From the NCBI GenBank assembly GCA_028532985.1, contig JANCIK010000012.1:1116001-1180000 (forward strand): a stretch of 64,000 nucleotides of DNA. The letters are read 5' to 3'. Source of the DNA: Stropharia rugosoannulata. Lineage: Eukaryota > Basidiomycota > Agaricomycetes > Agaricales > Strophariaceae. Every line of letters starts with the position of its first letter. The first letter of the stretch is position 1. Of the stretch, positions 1 to 11,899 are shown one piece after another. A program made the translations under genes and the position numbers. The notes beneath the pieces were generated by a model. That model did not search any database. It was not told the origin of the DNA and saw only the letters and a list, made by a program, of their open reading frames with translations.

Positions 1-61
1 TGAGAAAATATAAGGGGTCCATGTAGATTAATGTCTTGATGCAATGGCTGATAATAAGATA

Positions 62-3000
62 TCATAATCTAATTTTGCGGCTATAAATCCCAAATATTAG
101 ATGAGTACCGAAACGAAGAGAAGACGACATACCCTTAAGGATGAGCTGAACGAACACTCTCGATAGCTCAGGCTCTTCTTTTTGTAACCGTTCAATGCTA
201 TGATTGCTAAGCTTCCACAAAACAGATGGAGTTTCTGCCACCACAGTGGCATTTCTTTGAGAGTCCGACAAAGCAGACATCTCGCCAGCAATAGCTCCAG
301 CGACCATGGATTCTTCGAAGTGCTGCGTGGAATTTGCGAATTTGTATGTCGCCCGTAGCACGCCCGACTCGATGATATAGAGCCCGTCAGATGTATCGCC
401 AGAATTCCATAGGACATGGCCTTCTGGAATGCGTATGCATTCCAAGTAATTTGCCAGTGGTGCAAAGAGACTGAGGTCTATGTTGCCGTGTGAAGAAAAG
501 GCTTTTGAAAGGGTATTAAACGGTTCAGTATTGATATCAGTTTGCTGTTGGTATAGTTCTGAACGAAATATTAGCTCAGTTCTAGAATAGATCGACGATC
601 TTAACTACCTGTCGCGATTGTCCGGTCCCCAACATCGCGTATATGTGAGCGACGAGGTGAACGAACGAACGAGCCAACAAGATGGCTGTACTCGAGGTCT
701 GGATCAAATCGCGAAGGGACAGCTATAGTAATGCAAATAAGTAGCGACCAGAAATGCGTCGTGTAGAAGTCAACATACAGAGAGAAGTTCCTGATGTTTC
801 TATTTTCTGTGAATGGAACCAAGCACGTAGATACGCATTTTCCGTCCCTGATAGGTCTTTAATGGCAGTTACATGGTATAGAGATGGATGCTCACATTCC
901 ATCGCATCGCTGAACGTTCCAAAAAGCTCTACGCCATGGCCACCGAGCACCTCGACGCTTCTGAGAGCCCGTCCAACCGGCGACTCGGCCGAAAATCCGC
1001 AAAATACCATGGTGACGCGTTTAGCCTCCACCAGCCTATGTATGCGCACAAAAGCTTCAGCTGCAGACATATCAATGCCTGCAACAAGAGACAAATCGAC
1101 AACAAGGAATTGGATTGGCCTTTCCTCCCAATATGGCCCTTCTATGAGGTTTCGAATCGTCTCTTCCACGTATGTTATGGTGCCAAAGAAGAGGAAACCT
1201 TTTAGGTTTGTCAATACCGGTGTTGCCAGATAAGACATAAAAACAAATTTAAACCTTGTAAGCGAAGAATAGTAGTCTGCTTCGAGACTTCGGCAATATA
1301 TGCCCGTTGCAAGCTTGGGCGGCGGACAGCAGACATAGCTAAGTCGCCTGTGTACATGGCACGTATACTTGGTAGCTGGGAGTTCTGAACCACGAAGAAG
1401 AAGCCTGCAAAAATGGAAGTGTTAAACCTATGATATCACTGCTAAGTGTATTGTACGTACAGCACACAATGATACCAAAAAGAACGCCAATAACAAAATC
1501 CCAGGCAGTCATACAAACCATGATGCTGACGATGGTGATATATTCGGACCTATATGCATATGAAGATGTCAGCAGCATTACAATTGTGCCAAATAAAACG
1601 CACCAGCTGACTCGATGACGATGGTCCCAAAGAGCTTCTTTGACCAGGTCAATCCCCAGAACAAAAATGAGGGCTCCCACGACCATAACCGCTACACATA
1701 ATCGGATTAGATGATGCATATAGTGAAGACTGACGGGGGTAAACACACGAATGAAAGCGATAGGGGCAGATCCAACAGTCAGCAGGACCCCTGTGGCAAC
1801 AGCTAAAAGAAATCCCGCGACGCGATTGTCCCCTCCAACACGATAGAATCTGTGGTCCAGAGTAAGTACGAATCAGGGATTAATCATGAGAGAAAAACGT
1901 ACAGTAAAGTATTCACATATACTAAATAATTGGGACTAGTCGCAATTAACCTCATCAGATGTCACAGCCTTAAGCATCCCGAACTCACACAGTACCAATG
2001 ATTCCAGAAAGTAGGTTAGAGTATCCATGGGCGACTAGTTCTTTGTTGGTGTTAACATCGGTATTTAAAGACACAGCTATATATGAGGTCACTACACTGA
2101 TACGTTTCGAAGGATTGTAAAGGCATACATACCGAGAGCGGGGACATTGAGAGGAGGATGCAGGATGTTGAAAAATAATCTGCGATAAGTTAGCCCTCCA
2201 TATATCTTAAAAGCATCCGGATTCTAGATAACCTACAGCGCAAATTGAGTGGGTAAGGTTGCCCATATTGCACTCCACCTTACATAGTTGAAGTCTGTTC
2301 GTGCACTTCCTGAGCTGGTGCTTTACAAATAACAGAATATAAATCATACCGTAGTAAGTGTAAAACCTATACCAAGGTTCATGGGCAGATTCACCCATGT
2401 CAAAGAGCCAGCCCGTGTGACGCAAGGCACCCAGGTCGAGGCGTGCAGCGAGTACAACAATGTAAAAAATGGTAGGAATGACCATGAAGTCTGTGTGCTA
2501 TTAGTCTTAAATACGATAGGGCGGATGTACTAAGACTCACATGCAGGGAAGATAAGTTGATGATGATATTTATGGGTAATGAGACGCAAGATAATAGCAA
2601 GGAGAAGCGGGATTGTCCAGAGAAGAAGATTATGCGAGTTGAAAATCATCAATTGAATTGTAACCCATGAAAAATCGAAGTCGTCATCCGGGATCCGCAT
2701 GCTGACTGAAAATCTAAGTAAAAAGTGCAGTTGGATAAGATGGACATGTAAGGACAGATACTTGCACATACCCAGTTTTGAGAAGAAAGACACCTACACC
2801 CCCAATACACCTGAGGCAATAAGGCAACATTAAATGCATATGTATATATGCACATATATAAAGTACTTACCCGACAAGAATATGTCGCGGGAAGAATCCA
2901 ATCACTACACCCAATTTCAGGGCACCAAGGAGAAAAAAGGACAAACCTAAACCAAGAAAAAGCAATTATGATTCAGTACGAGGGAAAAAAATAAATGTAT

Positions 3001-5421
3001 GCGGGGCTTACCGGTAAGTATGGAACTGAGCGCGTATGCCACCAGTGTTGTTGCGATGATAGCGTTCCCATTCTCTTCGCCGACGTGCACCGCTATGCTA
3101 TTAGCAAGGATATGAAAGAATGGCTGCCCAAGTAAACAATTAGTGGGAACCAACACAGTAATGTATTGAGAGTAGCCTACGCACCACAACTTCGATCATC
3201 ATACTTCCATTTGCGCCTGCGAATCCGGAGCCCCCAAAGGTGTAAATGAGTTGCGCCACGATGGCGGACACGAAGAACATCGAAACGCCCATGGGCCCGA
3301 GGTCAGCGAACACCCCCGTAGCCGGGAAGATGATCATACCATCTAGTAAAGGTCAGTTACAAGTTCCGAGCGAAAGACAGCGTATCCAGGATCATGGGGG
3401 AAGCAGAAAAGTAAAAGGTGGTCCATCATCGCTGTCAGCTAAGAAGCAGAAAGGGAAGTATTATATCCTATTACGGTTAATAGCATCAAGTCACGAGGAA
3501 CTGAATCACTTTGTCCAACCACTTTTTCCGGAGCTTCTTCCCCGTAAAACAAGTATGCGTGGTGGCTCAGTTTTTAATAGCTGAACGGGGGAAATTGGAA
3601 GGACCACTATTGATGCCGTCGAATCAAACTTCGATGACAGAATAACCGATCCAATGCAGGAACGATGACCAGGAAATGACATACAGAGAAAAAATACTCA
3701 CAGGAAACGCCATCCAGTATATTAAGCAGGCAGCCTAGTAGCACAGCTGGAATGGCATGCGCTGCAGTATTGATGATCTCTGGAGCTTGCGAGAAGTACT
3801 GTTTGACCCTGGCCTGCATCTGGCCAGGATCGAGACGGGGCTTGTCCACATGAGAATGCACCGATCTCAGAGCATCCGCAAAGAAGGTACGGGGAGACCA
3901 GCCTTCCTCCTCGCTCCCGTGATCCATAATACGTCCATAACCGTTCTGCCCTGCTTTGCGGCGTTGTTCAGACACAGGCAACAAGAGGGGCGTGCTCTCG
4001 TTTATTGGGCTGCTGCTCGGTAAGGGGGAGTGATATACAACGTGAGGGGATGGTGTTGACGAGTCCATGTGTCGCGCCAGAGAGCTGGCTCTACGCCAAT
4101 GCACGCGATTTACATTCTGTGGGACTGAAGCAAGCTCTGGAGCAGGTTGCCGTGGTGTCCCAATCGGAGTCGCCGTTGGTGTGGTATCTGTTGGGATAAT
4201 GGAAGCCAAGGGACTGATGGTATTGCTGACTGTGGAGGCCGAAGGCAAGTTCCTAGAGTGCGCGGAGGAAAGGCTTGAAGATCGCGAAGAGGAAGGAGAG
4301 ACAGGATTTGAATCAGAGGAAGCTGGGCGAAGCAGCGAAATTCCAGAGGGAATCTTAGAGCGCTCTGCCTTGCCTTGAGGCGGTAGTGTCGCTATGGACG
4401 ATCCCAACCCCGACCCTGAGCCAGATGCTGAAGCCCCTGATGAAGCTATCTCCCTCACGAAGGATGAATTTAGACTTGGGGAAATTATTGATGATCGGTC
4501 TGGTTCCAAGTCAAGACCCAAACTTGAGGTAGATCCTGAAGGTAGCTGGCCTATTTGCGCATGCGCTACAGAAGATAGACTTTGGGGGAAGATGAATCCA
4601 GTCGGAGCGCCGACCTCGTTTGCAGTGGTGCGTACCTCCGCGGTATTCGCGTTGGCAGTGCTGGCAATCTCGTCAGGGCCGACTTCGCGAAAGGAGCTGA
4701 AGGATCCTACTGCCGCCGCTCCACGATTTAAAGAGGATGGGAATGCCATGTTGGAGAGCTGCACAGTTGCAGCTCGAATGGAGTCGGGACTATGTGGCTG
4801 GAAGGTGTCCCCGTTAGGTGCGCCGAGATGTGATGCATTATATGATTTAGGTTGAAGGAGTCTATAATGATGCATAATGGCGCCAATAAGAGAATATGTC
4901 AGTCAGTAAAGGAAGTCCTTCAAACGTGTGCGACAGAGACTATTGCGAAATCGTGTGCCGAAGGATAATACGTTCGAGAAGACCCTTGTGGGCTGGGAGT
5001 GTAGGCAGAAGCGCGGATTTATGAATAAGGTCACCGCTTGGTCAGATGGCGTATATCCAGCCCTTATGTGTTCAACGCCAATCCGGACCCTGAAAAGTTC
5101 AATATAAGAATGAAGTACTCACCCGGCTCTGTGCAGCGAAGGTGACTCGTTAAGGTGGTAGCCTGATACATCTTGATTGTTTCGGTGCAGCGACTCTTCG
5201 TCTAAGGCTGAATCCCCGTCCGTCGCGTAGTCCCTCGATCGCAGATTTTCAATGCCGTGCGCTTCGCGCCTCTGGTCATTCAGGGAATCCGCCGCGACGA
5301 AGTCAGACAGGCGGCGCTGCATATATCCAAAGAACGTAGTTATTGAATCGGAAGTTGTTGGTCCAGGATGAAGGGTGGAAGAAAGAGGGGCTCCTCGGTT
5401 GATATAGCCCGAGTCGCTCAT
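62..5421 (-). CDS. SulP-family vacuolar transporter with STAS and cNMP-binding domains (yeast Vsb1/YGR125W-like)
   Basis: Multi-exon gene read right to left. A disordered Ser/Pro-rich cytosolic N-terminus (5421-5123, then about 4866-3702) leads into the SulP membrane core, beginning near ILDGVSYGM across a 359-nt intron (3701-3343) and continuing with [29 protein letters not shown] and DPVMVVGAL-like segments through many short exons down to about 1400. A STAS domain (about 1238-800, [16 protein letters not shown]) and a cyclic-nucleotide-binding-like domain (about 445-100, [19 protein letters not shown]) follow. This order is that of the fungal Vsb1/YGR125W group; the yeast protein is needed for vacuolar storage of basic amino acids, and transport of those here is inference. 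ATG at 5421 is the first in frame. The 3' end is uncertain: translation can stop at 62, but a good donor (GTATGT, near 135) could splice to a final exon ending within the first 30 bases. Confidence 0.88.
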
Positions 5422-5759
5422 TTCAGCGAGATAAGAAATGTGCCCTTAAATGTCCGATATACCCTAAGAACAATCGTGAATACACTGTGCCCAATGAATC
5501 ATAAAAGATTCTCCCTAGAGAAAGGTCAAGGAAAACGCAGAAAACGCAGTTGTTTGCTTCAAGCACGACGTAGAAAGCAAGCTCGTCGACGTTGGGCGCG
5601 GCGCCGGAGCCTCCTCGACTAAGCCCCGATAAATGCGGAGTATGAAATATTCCAACTCCGCGTGGTCTGTGGCGAGCTCATATTCTCTCCGAATATTCTT
5701 GTATTATTCTACTCGGATTCTAGTACTTCATCTGCTGCGCTACTTACTTCACATTCGTC
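5422..5759. promoter_or_regulatory. Shared divergent promoter of the SulP transporter and CFIm25
   Basis: 338 bp separate the two start codons, which point away from each other, so both promoters must lie here or overlap. No clear TATA box is seen on either strand. GAATATT-like inverted words occur near 5645 and 5690. A 120-bp stretch (5520-5640) is rich in CGC/CGT and purine-biased. No gene was found inside. Confidence 0.5.
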
Positions 5760-7451
<1,692 letters not shown>

Positions 7452-7949
7452 ATTGCCGGTAAACTCCGTGCCTTTCCAACCGTTGTATGACGAGGAGATT
7501 GTCGTTAAAACTATTCTTTTTCGTGTGTCACCTTACGTTTTGTGTTTACGTCGTTGCAGCATGTTGATTGTGTGTATCATTAATGTTTTCTAATTAACAC
7601 CTGTAAAGCTTTGAAGTAAAGAGCAGAAGTGTGGCCAGTATGTTAATCGACCTCAGAGGAGCTCCACAAGCTTGGAACCTTTCTCCATTCCTTCGTTAAT
7701 TGTGTGTACACTTGTTGCAAGGTAAGACGTTAATATTACTGACTGATCAATCGATGTTCCAACGGTCGGATCGAATCGTACCTCAATGGAGAAGAGCATC
7801 AATTAGCGACATTGCAATTTCTATGCAACAGAACCCATTGCAGAAATGAACGAGACATCGAGACTGCGTTTGGCTATCGTGTTTGTTTTTCTTTACCCAC
7901 CATTCTGTATCATTCAATACTCATATGCAGTTGATACTTTTGTAGAGCC
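7452..7949. other. Intergenic stretch, no gene recognised
   Basis: Sequence 3' of CFIm25, AT-rich and without a convincing coding region. A 62-codon open frame begins at 7846 but its second half runs into the decayed monooxygenase copy and has no recognisable product. Confidence 0.5.
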
Positions 7950-8551
7950 GGAGGTATCCGAGGAATTCCCGCTCGCCGTCGCCTTGAGTCATCTACGTGT
8001 AGACGAGAGAGACTATAAATATAGATATCTATGAGTCGTCTGGTAAATTATTCCAAGTTGGGCAAGATTCTCACTGTGACCTAGGTGCTGGGAGATTTTT
8101 AAGGACTTGAGTTTGGAGAACGGTTTAGCAAAGTTTCTCGTACCAGAACAGGAAGCTCCTAAGAATAAGAATGATAAAGAAACCGCGCGCATTTACTGTT
8201 AGAAAACCACAAGATGCAGAGCTCTCTACAGGATCATCCTTAGTCGTGAAGAAGGGTGATCACCCTGTGAACGTCGACATATTCGACCTTGTTGTCCCGG
8301 GCGGCGCGCTGACTTTCCATCGCGATGACGTGCTGAACGTACTCCTATCCCACATATCACCAAACATCCACGTCCATCTTGGGCACCGTCTAAATTCCTA
8401 CAGCGAGTTCAAGTCGGGCATTGAATTGGCATTCGTAAATGGCACTTCTGCGCGATGCTATATGCTAATGGAAACTGATTCAGACGGAATTATTTCACTT
8501 GTACGGAGAGGCTTTCCTGCCATCCAGCGTTGTCGATGTCGTTATCGGTGA
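7950..8551 (+). pseudogene. Decayed, truncated copy of the FAD-dependent monooxygenase gene
   Basis: On this strand, pieces of the neighbouring intact monooxygenase (9345-11088, opposite strand) can be followed in order across different frames: an AVALSHL piece, then DIYESSGKLFQVG (intact: DLYESAQKITQVG), then GLAKFLVPEQEAP (intact: DLAALLGPGQEIP). Next, in a 126-codon open frame, come GGALTFHRDDVLNVLLSHIS (intact: GGSASFHRADVLGVLLKRIS) and HLGHRLNSY. The GADGINS flavin motif has decayed to ETDSDGIISL. Frames change several times, stop codons interrupt it, and it ends where the intact gene still has more than 200 residues to go. No product is expected. The inverted orientation suggests an inverted duplication followed by decay. 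Confidence 0.88.
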
Positions 8552-8569
8552 GCGCTTGAGCACTGATAA

Positions 8570-8584
8570 GTTCAACAGCCTATT
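8570..8584. repeat. Left 15-bp direct repeat flanking an insertion
   Basis: GTTCAACAGCCTATT occurs here and again, identically, at 8831-8845. The two copies bracket the 246-bp insert exactly, as a target-site duplication would. Confidence 0.75.
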
Positions 8585-8830
8585 TTTTTTTCTTCTTTTT
8601 TTCCGTAATCAACGAAGTGTATTCGCTAGGGTGCCCGATCGCAGTCCCTCGAGGTAGGCTACACCTAAAAAAAACCCTCATCATCCCCTTAACCATTCCG
8701 CTGCCCTTTACCGCCCTTCTAGCAAACCCACGTGACGCAAGTAAGCTGTCCAAGTATCTATCGGAAGGATCCTCGCCAAGTCCACCAGCGTGATCGCATA
8801 AGCTTTCAGCTGCCAATGAATGAATAGTTG
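8585..8830 (-). mobile_element. Short retroposed insert with A-rich tail and target-site duplication
   Basis: A 246-bp segment bracketed by identical 15-bp direct repeats. Read on the minus strand it ends in an A-rich tail (about 8603-8585, GGAAAAAAAGAAGAAAAAAA) directly against the left repeat. Poly(A)-like tail plus 15-bp duplication is the hallmark of target-primed reverse transcription by LINE-type machinery, so this is either a SINE or a retrocopy of an mRNA 3' end. The minus strand has a 78-codon open frame that runs into the tail, but no protein family is recognised. No clear RNA polymerase III A/B box is seen, so the source transcript is unknown. It landed just past the break of the monooxygenase pseudogene. 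Confidence 0.6.
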
Positions 8831-8845
8831 GTTCAACAGCCTATT
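8831..8845. repeat. Right 15-bp direct repeat flanking an insertion
   Basis: Second identical copy of the repeat at 8570-8584, marking the right edge of the insert. Confidence 0.75.
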
Positions 8846-9344
8846 GATTCAAAGCCTAATCGGTGTCTAAACCGCTTTAAGCAATTGGGTAAACACAAGG
8901 TAAGCTATTAATAGTTTCCATTCTAGAGTAGACAGGCGCTTATTTAGTAGGGATAATATAAGCTTGTTGTTGCATACCCATCTCTGGAGGGATGTATCAC
9001 AGGAAAGACTCAACTTCATGAGTAAGAGATCTTGGATGGCTTTGCTGTGACGTGGAATACGTATGTCACTGTCAGGGATGACTTAGAGCGCGCTCTAGCT
9101 ATGATTTGAAAAATTAATTCACTTATGACACGGTATAGCTTTAGTTCAAAGTTTTCCTGTGGGTGTATGTGTGTGTGGAGGGGTCTCTAAGTTAAAGTAG
9201 ATACGTATGGCAAAATCATTGTAAACTTTAGATCTTTAGAAGTCGATCACTTCGTTTATTCTTTTTCCACGGCTGCTACGAGCCGCCAGTTGGCTGCCAG
9301 TGCAAAATAAATAAATTTCTCGAGTGAATGTCAGTACCTATAAT
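8846..9344. other. Intergenic stretch, no gene recognised
   Basis: Downstream of the 3' end of the monooxygenase gene. It holds a short GT-rich run near 9165 (GTGTATGTGTGTGTGG) and no supported coding region. Confidence 0.5.
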
Positions 9345-11088
9345 TCATGCTATTAGTATTTTCAAGGCTCTTTCTAAATCTCCCTTGAGCGATGTCGAAC
9401 ATGTCTGCTCCATGATGCCTGTAATTCGTTTACCAAGCTCTGCCAGCCGTTCGGGTTCAACAAAAGCTCCTTCTTGTACATCTGCTACGTCCTCACTGGC
9501 CAGCTCGTAAGCTTTGCCTTGATCAATAGACGCTTGCGCCACAAAGTTTCCAAATGGCTGACGCACAGCGCTGTACACGCTAATAATGTTTGGGATGTCA
9601 ATTAGGCCGCGGTTTGACACACAGGACGCGTTGAGCAGGTGAGCGAGTATATGGGCGTCCTAGTGTTGTCCTAACTGTCAGCCTTGGTACTGTCATATAT
9701 TTAGCGGGTGACTCGCCTCAAAAGCCTGTCCGGCACCACTTCCTAGGTGAGGTGACATGGCGTGCGCCTAAGCATATGTTAGATTGGCCAGTGTACGACA
9801 TGTGGCACAATGACACGATCTTACGGAATCGCCCAACAGCACAATTCTACCAGCGCCGTATTTATCGAGCGGCTTAACTCTTTCTATAGCCCAGCGCGAG
9901 GGATTGATCATATTCTATTGGTTATATGCGTGATCAGAAACCTCCATTTGTCCGAGAAGCAATAAAATGCGCACATCTGTAATGCACCTGACCTCGTCAG
10001 ACCAATGTTCATAAATTGCAGACACGTTATCTGTTGTCTGAGGTAGTACCGATGGGCCCTCCAAGATAGTGTTTTCCTTCTCTGGAGTAGTGAAAAAGGC
10101 GACCGCGTTGATTTTTGTACCAGCTGAAATGGGATATGAAATAACATGCTATGGGCGCCATCAATAACAGGTGAGTCTCAACTTGCATTGCGCTCGTACC
10201 TTATTCTTCCCGCAATACTGAGGGCATTGTTGGGCTCATTAATGAATTAATTCACTGAGAGAAATTATCAATTACGCATACCGATATGGGAATTGACAAC
10301 GCAGGGTGATTTGGATTGCGCTGTCTGACGCATTCGCTGTCGATAACGCTTCGATATGCAATAGTGCCTGTCCACAGCGGGCTCCCTTCACGAGCCGCTT
10401 GTGCTTCACTCAATCCATATTCCTTAGCTAGGAACTTTTTTCGGATAAGGGAATTGATGCCGTCTGCACCCACGAGCATATCGCATTTTGCTGTGTTCCC
10501 GTTCGTAAAAACGAGGTCGACTCCGTTTTCGGATTCGTTAAATGTTTTCAGGCGATGTCCCAGGTGGATGTTGACGCTCGGAGATATACGTTTAAGCAGG
10601 ACGCCTAGAACATCCGCCCGATGGAATGACGCCGATCCGCCCAACAACGAGACCTCACAGATAGTTTCATCCTTGACCTGGTCACTTTTCTTCAAAACAG
10701 CGGCCAGTCCTATCGATAACGTGTGTTAGTGTACATAAATAAACTAAAAGCCATGAGAAATGCGGTAATTACTGGTTTTATCTTTCGTTGGGATTTCCTG
10801 ACCTGGACCAAGTAATGCAGCGAGATCGTCCTCCACGCCTAACTCTTTGAGGAGCTCCCATCCACGTGGCCACAAGGTAATTCCAGCACCAACTTGTGTA
10901 ATTTTCTGAGCCGACTCATAGAGGTCGATCTGTATGAATGAGCTGGCATTCAACTCACTCAGGGTAGCGGCCAGAGCCACCCCACCAATGCCTCCACCTC
11001 TGCATGCAAGCACGTCACTGAGAGGTAAATGAAGCTCATTTATATGTACTTACATGATGGCAATGCAGACCTTGTTGTCTTCAGACAT
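9345..11088 (-). CDS. FAD-dependent monooxygenase, salicylate-hydroxylase-like
   Basis: Group A flavoprotein hydroxylase, expected to use NAD(P)H, FAD and O2 to hydroxylate an aromatic ring; the true substrate is unknown. ATG at 11088 starts MSEDNKVCIAII, and the first intron splits the Rossmann motif IIGGGIGGVALA. Later exons carry LYESAQKITQVGAGI, the GADGINS motif (near 10480), YCGKNK/HVISYPISAG, SRWAIERVKPL, and the FAD-ribityl motif GDSAHAMSPHLGSGAGQA (split by an intron near 9780-9840; canonical proteins have GDAAHA). The C-terminus, ending at 9345, is PNIISVYSAVRQPFGN and a helical tail. I could splice all exons without a frame break, so the gene looks intact. A decayed copy lies nearby in the opposite orientation. 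Confidence 0.9.
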
Positions 11089-11899
11089 CTTGTATCTTTA
11101 CAGTTTTCAACGAACCGGGGCTGTCTGAAGTGGGACAGGAAGTTATATTTTCATAAGGTCCAACCACCCATCTTATATGCCAAATACTCCATAAGAATGT
11201 GAGTCAAAGGCTATTTCTTTTTTAGTTCCCGCCTGAGACGGCTTCTACGGTAGCGGGACTCGGGAGCCATGGGCCGCACCATTGCGTAGTGTCAGTGGGT
11301 GCCCCTGTGCCGACGGTACACGGAGTACATGGTCATACACGAGTGACACAGTGGGAAAAGACAAAACTTGGATGTTTTGTCTCCAATGTAGTTGCAGTCT
11401 GTTGAGAGCACTCGATTGAGGTGTCCTTGGGCTAAAAATAGATGTTACATCCATCTTAATTTGTAAGGTCACATATGCTTCCGATGCGCTTGGGTCACCC
11501 GTGTGCTCCACATTGGACCGCAGGTGTGGTTGTCTGACTCATTATACTCTACAGCTCTTAGAGAAAATAACGATTAACCGTCGTTCGGTAGCGAAGTACG
11601 TATGTATGCCATAAGAAACCCATCGGACTCCTCCCATCGCCTGAGGAAATGCGGGTCTTTCAGCTCAGAGATTGTAATCAGCCCTTACCCAGCGCGCATT
11701 GGTATTGGCTGTGAGCGTCTACTTTGTTGGTACCATTGTTGTCAGCATAGCTTGTGATAATGATTTCGTCCTTACTATTACTCAAGCCTCCACTACCTTT
11801 CCTAGGAGGCAATTTAGGCCTAAAAGAGACATCAACGTTCAACTAATAAATATGTTATCCACGGCCCGCCAGATAACACAGTAGAAATACAAGATAGAT
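11089..11899. other. Intergenic: monooxygenase 5' flank and RhoGEF 3' flank
   Basis: About 810 bp between two genes on the same strand. An 88-codon minus-strand open frame at 11245-11511 has no recognisable similarity and could be chance. Nothing else was supported. Confidence 0.45.

Noticed and set aside
8580..8816. 78-codon minus-strand open frame taken as a gene
   Set aside because: It lies wholly within the retroposed insert and its lysine-rich end is the A-rich tail.
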